This document shows, piece after piece, positions 36,880 through 45,849 of a DNA stretch of 64,000 nucleotides. The stretch comes from Hyphomonas sp. (GTDB lineage Bacteria; Pseudomonadota; Alphaproteobacteria; Caulobacterales; Hyphomonadaceae), in assembly GCA_017792365.1 (NCBI GenBank), contig CP051229.1, positions 1,674,001-1,738,000 on the forward strand, given 5' to 3'. Below the pieces are notes generated by a model that worked only from the letters and a program-made list of their open reading frames with translations, did no database searches and was not told the origin of the DNA. The position numbers and the translations under genes are program-made. Every line of letters begins with the position of its first letter. Within the stretch, counting starts at the first letter, position 1.

Positions 36880-38569
36880 CTAACCTTCAATGATCTGGCC
36901 AGACGCGCGGGGGCGCGACAGCCGCCCCATTCCATCTTCCGTAAGCTGACAATTGAACGTCGCGTCCACCGAGGCGAAATAGTCCGGCGAGCGCACCGTC
37001 GAGACCTTCACGAACTCCGCCGTCACGGCTTCCGCCCCCAGCGTGAGCACGGTGAATCCCTTGTCGAACGCGTTGTAGTAGATGACCTCCTCGTTCGCCT
37101 CGGCCATCAGCCAGTTCAGCTCCTTGTACGGCAGCGAATCGCCCGCGCCGTTCGACGTGACGGACGTACAGCCGAACTCCACGCCGACCATGGTCCCGGA
37201 ATTGTCGTGCAGCTCGTTGGCCCACGCCGTATGCGTATCGCCGGTCAGCGTCACGATGCGGGCGTTGGCCGCCCGCGCCGCCGCATAGAGCCGCTCCCGC
37301 GCCGCAGGATATCCGCTCCACGCATCGGGATTCCATTCCAGCCCGTACTGCCACGACCCATACCAGCGCTTGGTGCCGGGGCTCAGCGTGTCATAGACAT
37401 TCTCGTTCAGCCCCACGCGCAGGTCCGGATTGCGCACCTTCGCCATCGTCACCTGATTGCCCAGGACCTGCCAGCGCTTGCCGCCCTGCGTCGACTGCCA
37501 GAAGCCGTCCGCAAGCCATTCCTCCTGCTCCGGCCCCAGCATCGTGCGCGCCGATCCGCTGCTTGACCTGCTGCGCCACAGCCATGGCGTCCGCATCCGC
37601 AGCCAGCCCGATTTCGTCATAGGTAATCTCGTCCGACCGTCCGATCAGCCGCGATTCCAGCAGGAACAGCGTCGCAAGATCGCCAATGTCGAACTTGCGA
37701 TAGATCGCCTCGCGCGCACGGCCAGCCACCGGATCGCGCACCGGCATCCATTCCAGATACGCCTGCACAGCCTCCGCCTTGCGCTGGGTCCACTCGCCCT
37801 CGGTATCGGGCTGATGGTTTTCCGCGCCCGTGCGGTACGAGTTGTTCGTCGATTCATGATCGTCCCACGTACAGAACCACGGCGCTGCAACATGGGCCGC
37901 CTGCAGGTCCGGATCGGACTTGTACTGCGCATGCCGGATCCGGTAGTCGGCCAGCGTCACCGTCTCGTGCCGCGGCTCGTGCACACGGCCCAGCTGCTCG
38001 CCGACCTGTCCGCCATACCCGTTGGCGCCGTACTCGTAGAAATAATCCCCGAGATGTATCACCGCGTCGATGTCTTCGCGCTTGGCGATCTCGCGATAGG
38101 CGTTGAAGAACCCGAACGGCCAGTTCGAGCACGACACCACCGCCATCTTGAAGTCTTCGATACCGCTCGCCGGAAGCGTCTTCGTCCGGCCGGACCGCGA
38201 CGCCGTCTCGCCGGTCCAGAACCAGTAGTAATACGTCGTCCCCGGCTCCAGCCCCTCGACATCCACCTTCACGGTGTAGTCGCGCTCGGCGCCGGTCATC
38301 ACGTATCCGCGCGCAACCGCATTCGAGAAGTCAGGCGTCTTCGAAACGCCCCAGCTGACCGGCACAGGCCCCTCGGCGGCCGGCGTCACCCGCGTCCAGA
38401 TCACGACTCTATCCGACAGCGGATCGCCCGATGCTACACCATGCTCGAAAGCAACCGCGCCGTCATAGGACGGGGCGCCGGTATTGAGGAATTGCATCGA
38501 AGAACAGGCCGAGGCCGCAAACCCCGCCCCGCCGATCGCGAACAGGCCGCGCCGCGTCAGTTTCGTCAT
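36880..38569 (-). pseudogene. PhoD-type alkaline phosphatase / phosphodiesterase, Tat lipoprotein, one frameshift near 37555
   Basis: Metallo-phosphoesterase of the PhoD family, exported by Tat (MTKLTRRGLFAIGGAGFAAS, twin Arg) with lipobox AASAC. N-domain EHGVASGDPLSDRVVIWTRV; metal motifs VVSCSNWPFGFFNAY, HLGDYFYEYG, TWDDHESTNNSY, and later LGNQV and TGDTHTAWANEL. The first 340 residues are in one frame and the final 225 in another; adding back one GC unit in a GCGCGC stretch at about 37555 joins QQVKQRIGARTMLGPEQEEWL. Corrected length about 562 residues, normal for PhoD. I regard the break as a likely read error. Confidence 0.88.
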
Positions 38570-38616
38570 CTTGCTCTCCTCAACCCCGACAATGCGTCTT
38601 TCGCTTACGACTAGAA

Positions 38617-39723
38617 ATGACTTACGACAAACCCATGACGACGCCGAGCGAACAATCCACCCCCCCGACCGAAATCACCGCCAGCGGGGATGCCGCAGGC
38701 GCGCGCCTCGACAAGTGGCTGTCCGAACAGATCGCCGACCTGTCCCGCTCCCGCGCCAAGGCCCTGATCGAGGAAGGCCAGCTCTCCCTCAACGGGGCGC
38801 CGCTCCTCGACCCCCGGGCGAAGATCGTCGCGGACGCAACTTACACGCTGACCCTGCCGCCGCCGGCCCCCGCGACGCCTGAACCCGAGAACATCCCCCT
38901 CGACATCCTCTTCGAGGACGAACACCTCATCATCCTCAACAAGCCCGCCGGCATCGTCGTCCACCCGACCCCCGGCCAGTGGACCGGCACGCTGGTCAAC
39001 GCGCTCCTCCACCATTGTGGCGACAGCCTCACCGGCATCGGGGCGTCGCCCGCCCCGGCATCGTCCACCGCCTCGACAAGGACACATCCGGCGTCATGGT
39101 CGTCGCCAAGACCGAACCCGTCCACACCGCTCTCGTCGCCCTCTTCCGCCCACGACATCGAACGCGCCTACCTCGCCGTCACCCGCGGCGCGCCCCGACC
39201 CCTGATCGGCCGCATCGAGACCCGCATCGCCCGCTCGCCGCATGACCGCAAGAAGATGGCGGTCGTGAAGGAGCGCTACTTCCGCCGCGACGCCCACTCC
39301 GACGACCCCGACGCCAACGAGGCCGACGAGCGCGAGCACGGCAAACACGCCGTCACGAACTACAGGACGCTGGAAACCTTCGGCCGCCTCGACGCCAGCG
39401 GCACGCAGCCCGCATCCGCCCTCGTCGAATGCCGCCTCGAAACCGGCCGCACCCACCAGATCCGCGTCCATCTCGCGCACATCGGCGCGCCGGTCATGGG
39501 CGATCCCACCTACGGCAAGAACCGCGGCGTTAAGGCGACCGGGAAAGGCCCCGCCTTCGACCACGCCGTCGAAACCGCCCGCACCTTCCGCCGCCAGGCC
39601 CTCCACGCCCGCATTCTCGGCTTCATCCATCCAGCAACGGGCGAGGAACTGCGCTTCGAAGCCCCGCCGCCCGACGACATGCGCGTACTGATCGAGGCGC
39701 TGCACAACATGGACGGCTCGTAA
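38617..39723 (+). pseudogene. RluA/RluD-family rRNA pseudouridine synthase, active-site stretch thrown out of frame by two compensating losses
   Basis: S4 RNA-binding domain at the start (ARLDKWLSEQIADLSRSRAK, VEEGQLSLNG-like), then [20 protein letters not shown]. The open frame remains open throughout but residues about 143-178 are nonsense; in the +1 frame the same DNA reads [19 protein letters not shown] with the catalytic Asp. Adding one G at about 39043 and one GC unit at about 39149 restores the family sequence. C-terminal ECRLETGRTHQIRVHLAHIGAPVMGDPTYG is intact. A naive translation would look like an enzyme lacking its active site. 38635 is an alternative ATG. Confidence 0.9.
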
Positions 39724-39824
39724 TGCGAAAACCTGCGTTCGCCCCCTAAACATTCGCTCACGCCCGTGTTACCCATTATCGATAAACGATACGAATTTGT
39801 GGGACGTAACTGAACGGGGTCGAT

Positions 39825-41692
39825 ATGAGAATGGAACCACTGAAGGCGGGTGTCGCCGCCATCGCGCTGATTGCCGTCGCAACCGGCTGCGCCACCAATG
39901 ACGCCGCCGGCATCAGCAGCGACATCTCCGCAGCCTACCAGCCAGTCCAGACCGACGCCCCAACGTTGGAAGCGCGCCTCGCCGCGCTGCAAACCGACGC
40001 GTTCGACATGGCCCCGGCCGCCAACCCCAACATCGACGCCATCATCGCGGCGATGCCGGCCGTCGTGACGATCTCCTACGACGAGCAGCTCACCGACCGC
40101 TCCGGCGCCGCCGTCGTGCGCGGGCTGAAGATCGCCCCCTCGATGATGCCGACAATCGGCTTCGAGATCGGCGAGCTTCGCGTCTGGGGCCTGGACGGCG
40201 ATTTCGCCGTCGCCCGTCTCAATGGCGAACGCCTCGACGAAACCGCCCCGCTGGCCCGCCGGCTGGAAGCTGCGAACACCCGGCTCTACGGCCTTGAAGG
40301 CGTCGTCGGCATGCTGATGGGGCTCGCCGCCAGCGATCCCGACATGCCGGACATGACCTTCGACAGCTACAATTTCACGATCGGCAAGATCGTCTACGAC
40401 GACCTCGTCCTGCGTCCCTACGTCATGGACGCCAAGACGCCCGAGATGCTGGAGGACGCAGCGCAATTCTTCCCGATCGTCCAGCAAATCGCCGCCGTGA
40501 ACCGCACCATCGCCTTCGACACGGTCGCCACCTACGACCTCAGCGCCGCGGCGCAGGTCACGATCGACGGCATGCCCAACACGTTCAACATGGCCATGGA
40601 CCTCGCCGGTTCGCGCGGCCAGCGCGGCGGCGACGTCGACCAGTCGGTCGGCCGGGGCTTCCGCTATGCGATCGACATACCCTCCGCCGCCGCGTCCGGC
40701 GGCCCGCCGATGAAGATGGACGTCAGCCTCGACAGCTTCTCAACCTCCGGCATGCGCCTTGATCGCGTCATGGACCACCTCGCCCGCGGCGTGATGCCCG
40801 AACGCGATTCGCCCGGCCTCCTCAGCCTCGGCGTCACGCAATTGGCGGGCGAGCGCGTGGCGCTCAACGACAAGGAGATCTACACCGTCGGCGGCGCCAC
40901 CGTGGACCTGTCGGAATTCCACTGGTTCATCCCGACAAAGGCCAGCTTCTCCACCTCGAACGCGGTCTACGACATCAAGGGCCTGCTCGATTGGGTTCAG
41001 GAAACCGAGGGCGACGCCTTTGGCCCTGAAGAGGCCGAGATGGTCAATAGCATCATGGCCGCCGCCGCCAATTACGGCCTCGACAAGCCATCCTTCGACG
41101 GCCTCCTTGGCTGGAACTGGGATGCTGCAACGGGCGCCGGCGCGATCGACGTCGATTTCGGCATCGACGACTACATGCGCTTCAACTTCGACTTCGCGGG
41201 CCTGCTGCCGGACTTCAACTCGGTCTCGGCCCTCGTCCCGGACGACATCGAACAGACCGACGAAGACGCCCTCGAAAACCTCTTCCAGACCAACACCAAG
41301 TTCGCCAACATGACGTTCGACATCGTTGATGAAGGCGGGCTCCAAAAGTCCTTCGCCCTCGCAATCGACGTCGCCAAACTCATGCCGGAAGACAACGCGG
41401 AGTTCGCCATGCTCCGCAACCAGACGCCAGAGGGCCTGCGCCAGATGGCGTCATCGCTGCTCTATCTCGCAGCCGCCGGCGCAGCACAGGAAATTCCCGC
41501 CGCACAGGACACATCACCAAGGTGGCGAACTTCGTCACCTCGGGCGGCGCGCTCCGCCTGTCCGTCGCCCCGGACCAGCCCATGGGCCTCGCCGAACTGG
41601 AAGCGCTGGAAGACACAGAACCGGACCAGATTTTCGAGATGGTCGGCCTCTCGCTGACCCATGAAGCGCCTGCACAAGAACAGGCGCAATAA
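39825..41692 (+). pseudogene. Large hypothetical lipoprotein, one apparent deletion near 41509
   Basis: ATG 39825; signal ending in lipobox AVATGCAT. About 620 residues of acidic, soluble sequence with repeated beta-rich segments, probably periplasmic; I do not recognise the family. Restoring one base at about 41509 lets the frame continue as ITKVANFVTSGGALRLSVAPD and LEALEDTEPDQIFEMVGLSL to the TAA at 41690-41692, followed immediately by a terminator; without it the last 47 residues are Arg/Ser/Trp-rich noise. Confidence 0.72.
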
Positions 41693-41719
41693 ACTAGAAA
41701 CGCCTCTCACCTGATGCCC

Positions 41720-41754
41720 CCGCCGCCTGACCCTCCAGGCGGCGGTTTCCTTTT
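41720..41754 (+). terminator. Rho-independent terminator
   Basis: Ten-base stem CCGCCGCCTG / CAGGCGGCGG, 6-base loop, then TTTCCTTTT, 28 bases after the stop at 41692. Its position supports the corrected end of the upstream gene. Confidence 0.85.
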
Positions 41755-41810
41755 GCGCGCCACGAACGAGCCGCTACAACAATTGCAGGGAGATCGACGC
41801 GGGGACAGCG

Positions 41811-42820
41811 GTGACGAACAGGACGACGCTCGCCAGCAAGCTCGAAGCGATGCGCGCCCGCTGGGGCGAGCGCATCCGCATTGTCGAACCGGCGAAGGCC
41901 CAGCACAGCTACGGCCTCGGCAGCCACATCGCCACGCTGATCGTCGCCTCGATCGTTTCCCTGCTGGTCATCGGCTACGGCGTGGCCAGCGGCATGACCA
42001 AGTCGTGCATCAACACGACCGAGGACGCCTACTCGCCCATGCGCACCGTCCAGCGCCCGCTCTTCGCAACGCCCGCCCCGACCCAGCAGTGCGACACGGG
42101 CGACCTCAGCTTCAACGCCACCGACATGGACAACGTCCCCGCCCAGGTCGTGTTCGGCATCCCGATCGGCCTAGCCGGCCTGATCGGCACGCTGGCCCTC
42201 GCCGGCCGCCGCAGGAAGCTCTACAGCGCAGCCGCGCCCGCCGCCTCGCACCCGGGCCCCTATGCGCTCTACCTCCGCTCCTTCATCGCCGACACCGCCG
42301 CCCATTCCGGCCTCGGCAATGTCCGCGGCGAAGCCGAAACCATCGCCGTAGAAGCCTTCGCCCCCATCGGCCCTTCGGTCGCCCTAGACAATGTCTCGAA
42401 CGCGGGCGTTACCGGCGGCGCCTTGCGCATCCAGACCGACCACGACATCTGGCGCGATGTCGTGAAGGACCTCGGCCGCGACGCCGCAATGATGTGGCTG
42501 GACGCCTCCCACACCACGCTCTGCTACGCGACGAGATCGGCTACTTCTTCGACTTCGCAAATCCGGTCTGCACCCGCGGCGCGCTCTTCATCCTCGGCGA
42601 CAAGACAACCCGCCTTTCCCACCTCGACTACATAAAGGCGCTGGTCGAAACGAACGGCGGAACCTTCGCCCCCTTTGACCGCAACTCTCCGCCCGTCCTG
42701 CTGCTGATGGCGGGATCCGAGGTCACCGCAATCGAAAGCAACGCCCGAAACGCGACCGTCACCCACCTCCGCAAAGCCACGGCGAGCGGCCCTGCCCAGA
42801 CATTCCTGCGTAACAGCTAG
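41811..42820 (+). pseudogene. Membrane protein with two TM helices and an LRSF-type cytoplasmic domain, one apparent deletion near 42528
   Basis: GTG 41811 with GGGGAC upstream. TM1 at about 38-60 (HIATLIVASIVSLLVIGYGV), an extracytoplasmic loop with two Cys, TM2 at about 112-132, then YALYLRSFIAD, FAPIGPSVALD and DHDIWRDVVKDLGRDAAMMWLDAS. The frame shifts at about 42528; adding one base continues as RDEIGYFFDFANPV, LFILGDKTTRL and LLLMAGSEV. The order YLRSF-D, IG, D-x-x-W, then an acidic E near the end is like a poorly described family of membrane proteins with a Rossmann/TIR-like domain; that comparison is from memory and unverified. Confidence 0.65.
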
Positions 42821-42864
42821 GCCCGCACGCTCCATGCGTCAGCAGCGCGACCTGGCCTGACTGG

Positions 42865-43260
42865 TCACTCGTTCAGCGCCGCCAACTCGTCCGCCGTGAG
42901 ATGGTCGTCACGGTTCGCGTCAATGAAGTTCTTGAAGACGTAAGCGTGGTAGCCGAGGAATTCGCGCTCCTCGAGCCCATTGCTGGAGTTCTGATCGAAG
43001 GCGCGGAAACTGCGATCGGCATTCGCTTTCGCCTGCTCCGACAGCGAAGCCTTGAACTCCGCCCTCGACAGGCGGCCATTCTGGTTCTCGTCAAACTCGG
43101 CCAGTCGCGGCTGCTGGAAAGAAAGATACTCGTTCAGGCTGACGCGCCCATCCCGGTCAACGTCCAGATACCGCACCAGACCGGCCCGGTCCGGCGCCTG
43201 CGCAACGCCCGCAGCCGCCCCGCCAAGCCCCGCCAACGCAACCAGCACCAACCAGCGCAT
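42865..43260 (-). CDS. EF-hand calcium-binding exported protein
   Basis: 131 residues; signal peptide 1-22 (ending GVAQA). Four EF-hand loops: DVDRDGRVSLNE, DENQNGRLSRAE, DQNSSNGLEERE and DANRDDHLTADE. Loops 1 and 2 keep the D-x-D/N-x-D/N-G pattern; loop 4 has D in the Gly position and loop 3 is partly degraded, so two or three sites may bind calcium. Periplasmic. Its upstream region is where the mobile element inserted (104 bases from the start codon). Confidence 0.88.
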   Translation of the reverse strand: MRWLVLVALAGLGGAAAGVAQAPDRAGLVRYLDVDRDGRVSLNEYLSFQQPRLAEFDENQNGRLSRAEFKASLSEQAKANADRSFRAFDQNSSNGLEEREFLGYHAYVFKNFIDANRDDHLTADELAALNE

Positions 43261-43368
43261 GTCCCGCCTCCTGTTTCCCAGGACACTATTCCCGCGCGAT
43301 CAGGGCGGCAAATGCCCACAACCTGTCCCAGACCTTGTTCCGCCTCCGCCAGGCGCTCGAAAAGGGAG

Positions 43369-43387
43369 TATCCCCTTGACACAAGTA
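43369..43387 (+). repeat. Left terminal inverted repeat of the IS1595-like element
   Basis: TATCCCCTTGACACAAGTA, matching the complement of 46601-46619 at all 19 positions. Confidence 0.9.
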
Positions 43388-43431
43388 AGACCTTTGGGAA
43401 CGCTTAATCCCTCTCGGGGATTGATTAAGCG

Positions 43432-43707
43432 ATGACCGAGATTCGAGAAAACCTGATCCAAGCTATTGAGTGGGCCAATGAGCGGCTCCGCTCAGGGGCG
43501 GAGCCGCCTTGGTCGTACTACCGGCTAATGCAGCTAAAAGAGGCCGCTTCAGAATTGTTGGCCGGTATGGAGGTTACGCAGCGAACGGCGTGTTCACTTC
43601 CAGAGGCCGAACATTTGGCCAGCGATCCCCAACGAGGGGCGGCCATTCTTCCGCTAGATACCTCTCGACCCCGTCGACGAGCACCTCCGGTACAGCTGCC
43701 CACGTGA
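43432..43707 (+). CDS. Passenger gene: small protein of unknown function
   Basis: 91 residues from ATG 43432 (GGGGA upstream), beginning 44 bases inside the left end. N-terminal half MTEIRENLIQAIEWANERLR then PPWSYYRLMQLKEAASELLAG is helical and resembles small accessory proteins I have seen in alphaproteobacteria with a tail ending in PVQLP; here the tail is PPVQLPT. The last 134 bases overlap the convergent GIY-YIG-like gene. Function unknown. Confidence 0.6.
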   Translation: MTEIRENLIQAIEWANERLRSGAEPPWSYYRLMQLKEAASELLAGMEVTQRTACSLPEAEHLASDPQRGAAILPLDTSRPRRRAPPVQLPT

Positions 43708-43927
43708 CGTAGAGACCTTCGTCCCTGTAGGCTTGGACCCTTGGGTCGGTGCGGTGGCATTCGAGCCTGTCGGCTATATCGCCCTGACCAACTCTCACCA
43801 CTCGCGGCGTCTGGCCGCCATGCCAGATCAGATAGACACCGAAGGTGTCCACCTTTGAGAGATCGACACGGTGAAGGTCGATGAACTCTCCAGATTTGAA
43901 CTTCTTAATCCATGTAACTTGAAGCAT
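43574..43927 (-). CDS. Passenger gene: GIY-YIG-like small protein
   Basis: 117 residues from ATG 43927 (AAGGAAG upstream); an upstream extension to 44026 has no ribosome site. Core FGVYLIWHGG then VVRVGQGDIADRLECHR and YRDEGLYVTWAAVPE follow the GIY-YIG plan (GVY...IW, R-x-G-x-G, later Glu in GVERYLAEE), a fold found in endonucleases. The usual catalytic Tyr/Arg/Glu set is only partly present, so nuclease activity is uncertain. Antisense overlap with 43432-43707. Confidence 0.6.
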   Translation of the reverse strand: MLQVTWIKKFKSGEFIDLHRVDLSKVDTFGVYLIWHGGQTPRVVRVGQGDIADRLECHRTDPRVQAYRDEGLYVTWAAVPEVLVDGVERYLAEEWPPLVGDRWPNVRPLEVNTPFAA

Positions 43928-44008
43928 CGGGTTCTTCCTTCTCTTGGACCCTGCGCCCCCAGCGCCGACTCGGCTTGTACCGCAAATGTTCGCTGACTTG
44001 GAGTCAAA

Positions 44009-44027
44009 AGTTGACTTAAAACGCAAC
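44009..44027. promoter_or_regulatory. Operator-like repeat, copy 1
   Basis: AGTTGACTTAAAACGCAAC, 82 bases upstream of the GIY-YIG-like gene; matches copy 2 at 44110 in 17 of 19 positions. Confidence 0.6.
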
Positions 44028-44109
44028 TTCTTGACTCGAGAGCTGAAATGGCTGCTGCTCGCGATAGGGAGAAGCGCTGATAATTTAGTTCAACCGGGGG
44101 GCAAGCGTT

Positions 44110-44128
44110 AGTTGACTTCTAACGCAAC
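44110..44128. promoter_or_regulatory. Operator-like repeat, copy 2, with overlapping promoter
   Basis: AGTTGACTTCTAACGCAAC; also sits in the inverted repeat GCGTTAG-n7-CTAACGC (44105-44125). Contains TTGACT (44112) followed 16 bases later by TACATG, a plausible sigma-70-type promoter for the four-gene operon, so a bound regulator would block the -35 region. Confidence 0.6.
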
Positions 44129-44648
44129 ACGCATACATGCTGATTCGCTGCTAGCGGCGGGATTTCGCGAGGTGGTTCCGAGGGGTAAACTCGGACACCA
44201 TCGGAGATTGCTAGTCGCACCACAGGTGGGGGACCTATTGGATGAGATCGACATCAGCTTTCATGTGGGTCTCCAGGAAGCGCGCGTCGTGATCGACAGC
44301 TACCTCGCGGGTCATGGCCTGAGGGTCGGCTTTGGCCGCCCACCAAGGCGCATGAAAAAACGCGATCTGCCCCAGTTGGAGCGTCTGGACCCATTGGGTG
44401 AGGCTTGGGTGCTTTGTGTGAGGAAGCCCGGAAACGGCTGCCGGTTTTTCGGCAGATTCTTGGACAAGGATGTGTTCGTGATTTTCTCGGCCGAGCCGCG
44501 AGACGCGTTGAAGTCAGATCAGCTGTACGCCGATGCAGCAAATGCCTCCAACGCTATATGGGATCATCACCTGCCAAGCGTACAGCCCCATACCGGGTCG
44601 CAGATATCTGACTACCTCAGCGGACCAAACAAGGATGCATATGTCTAA
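44112..44648 (+). CDS. Passenger operon gene 1: protein of unknown function (start uncertain)
   Basis: Up to 178 residues. The TTG at 44112 lies inside the promoter/operator repeat, so translation more likely begins later, for example GTG 44172. Sequence has no recognised domain; basic centre RPPRRMKKRDLP, a compact WVLCVRKPGNGCRFFGRFLDKDVFVIF beta segment, acidic C-terminus. Its last eight bases overlap the ATG of the XRE gene. The position before an XRE regulator gene, with overlap, is compatible with a toxin-antitoxin arrangement, but this is only context. Confidence 0.55.
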   Translation: MTSNATRIHADSLLAAGFREVVPRGKLGHHRRLLVAPQVGDLLDEIDISFHVGLQEARVVIDSYLAGHGLRVGFGRPPRRMKKRDLPQLERLDPLGEAWVLCVRKPGNGCRFFGRFLDKDVFVIFSAEPRDALKSDQLYADAANASNAIWDHHLPSVQPHTGSQISDYLSGPNKDAYV

Positions 44649-45129
44649 AGATCGCCGTCGGGCAAAGAAAGCAGACCGTTATTACAGTCGCCAGATGCTG
44701 CGGTCGGCGTTCGTGAGCATGATACAGTCCGTCGTGGAGTCGAGGCGTGCAAATGGCTACACGCTTCAGCAGCTGGCGGATGACACCGACAACAATAAGT
44801 CTACCGTCTCTCGCTGGTTCTCCGATGAGAGACCCAACTGGCAACTCGATACAATTTCCGACATCGCAGAGGCCCTCAATATCGATCTGGTTCTGCGAGT
44901 GCGTGACAGGGAGACAGGTGCAGTCCACTCCCCGCAAGGAATCGTGACACAGGAGGCAGTCACAAGAGGTAACTTCCAAGTATACCGAATGAAGCGTGTG
45001 GCGATTCATGGGGCCGCCATCACGGACACCTCCATGAGAGGATATCAGATCGATGTTCCAGTGGTGTATCGCTCATCGGGCCGCGAACAGATCGCGGACG
45101 TTTCAATCAAGACGCTGCAACTGCCGTGA
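44641..45129 (+). CDS. Passenger operon gene 2: XRE-family helix-turn-helix regulator
   Basis: 162 residues from ATG 44641. HTH: MIQSVVESRRANGYTLQQLADDTDNNKSTVSRWFSDERPNWQLDTISDIAEALNIDLVLRV (about 27-90), recognition helix around NKSTVSRWF. The C-terminal part (about 110-162) is a distinct small beta domain (YQIDVPVVYRSSGREQIADVSIKTL). Probably controls the element's own cargo through the repeats at 44009 and 44110. Stop overlaps the next start by four bases (GTGA). Confidence 0.8.
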   Translation: MSKDRRRAKKADRYYSRQMLRSAFVSMIQSVVESRRANGYTLQQLADDTDNNKSTVSRWFSDERPNWQLDTISDIAEALNIDLVLRVRDRETGAVHSPQGIVTQEAVTRGNFQVYRMKRVAIHGAAITDTSMRGYQIDVPVVYRSSGREQIADVSIKTLQLP

Positions 45130-45563
45130 TAGCTGGCCACGTAATTTTCTGCGATGACGTTCGCGAGGAGGTCGGCGGGAAGACAACTTACGTTGGCGCC
45201 TATAAGAGCGACCTCATTGTAAACGGCGATTTTCCGGTCACGCTTCCGAAGCTGGCGGTTTGCATAATCTGGTCTCAATCAATGGACGAGGACGACCTCC
45301 CCGTTGAGATCGAAGTGTCCATTCCGGGTCGAGAGGATCCAATCATTAAAGCCGAACTCCCCCTGCAACGGGTGGAGGCGGGGACAAGCGAGTTCGCCCC
45401 CGAAGAGCGACTTAAGATTATCGAGGTGGTGGCCATGATCTCGCCGCTCACGTTGGAAGGGCCGGGCACGATCAGTGTCATCGCCACGCGAGACAAGAAG
45501 CGCCTGAGTTTGCGAAAACTCGGTATCCTGGCTCAGGGCACGGATGCGCAGTCGGATGATTAG
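45126..45563 (+). CDS. Passenger operon gene 3: DUF6941-like protein
   Basis: 145 residues from GTG 45126. Start VIFCDDVREEVGGKTTYVGAYKSDL then FPVTLPKLAVCIIW is the pattern I associate with DUF6941 (Cys-Asp-Asp, GK, VG.Y, LPKL), a beta-rich domain of unknown function. Followed by an Ig-like beta region (VEIEVSIPGREDP). Four-base overlap with the XRE gene and eight-base overlap with gene 4 indicate translational coupling. Confidence 0.7.
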   Translation: MIAGHVIFCDDVREEVGGKTTYVGAYKSDLIVNGDFPVTLPKLAVCIIWSQSMDEDDLPVEIEVSIPGREDPIIKAELPLQRVEAGTSEFAPEERLKIIEVVAMISPLTLEGPGTISVIATRDKKRLSLRKLGILAQGTDAQSDD

Positions 45564-45849
45564 TTTAAGGGAAGCTATAAAGACTAACCGGTTGCCCGAG
45601 TTCATTGAGCAGGCAGAGAAGCGTCTGAAAGAGTTAGGCCACTCCCACCCCGAAGCATCGGAAGTGGAAGCGGCCTTGGCCTCTGCGATCAAAAGAAGCA
45701 ATCAGCAGATCGAACATAGCGTTGCCCATCTGCCGCTTGTTCGAGCGGAACGTGAACTCATCCAGATAGCGCTGCATGTACTTCTCCGACACGTGAATGT
45801 GCGTGGAGCGGATGGAGTTCTTGAACAGACGCCAGAACGACTCGATTGA
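45556..45849 (+). CDS. Passenger operon gene 4: small helical protein, tail antisense to the transposase
   Basis: ATG 45556 overlaps the preceding stop by eight bases. Residues 1-55 (MISLREAIKTNRLPEFIEQA, then EKRLKELG) look genuinely coded and resemble small proteins starting MISLREA..... found in alphaproteobacteria; the remaining 42 residues run over the complement of the transposase C-terminus and may be a read-through tail acquired when transposase and cargo became joined. Alternatively the gene really ends there. Function unknown. Confidence 0.5.
   Translation: MISLREAIKTNRLPEFIEQAEKRLKELGHSHPEASEVEAALASAIKRSNQQIEHSVAHLPLVRAERELIQIALHVLLRHVNVRGADGVLEQTPERLD

Noticed and set aside
36880-37620. 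Independent second gene for the C-terminal half of the PhoD-type phosphatase
   Set aside because: It starts inside the first half, has no ribosome site, and joins smoothly to it after adding one GC unit.
44112-44114. TTG 44112 as the true start of cargo gene 1
   Set aside because: It lies in the -35/operator repeat and would put the start upstream of the likely transcription start; a later GTG is more plausible.
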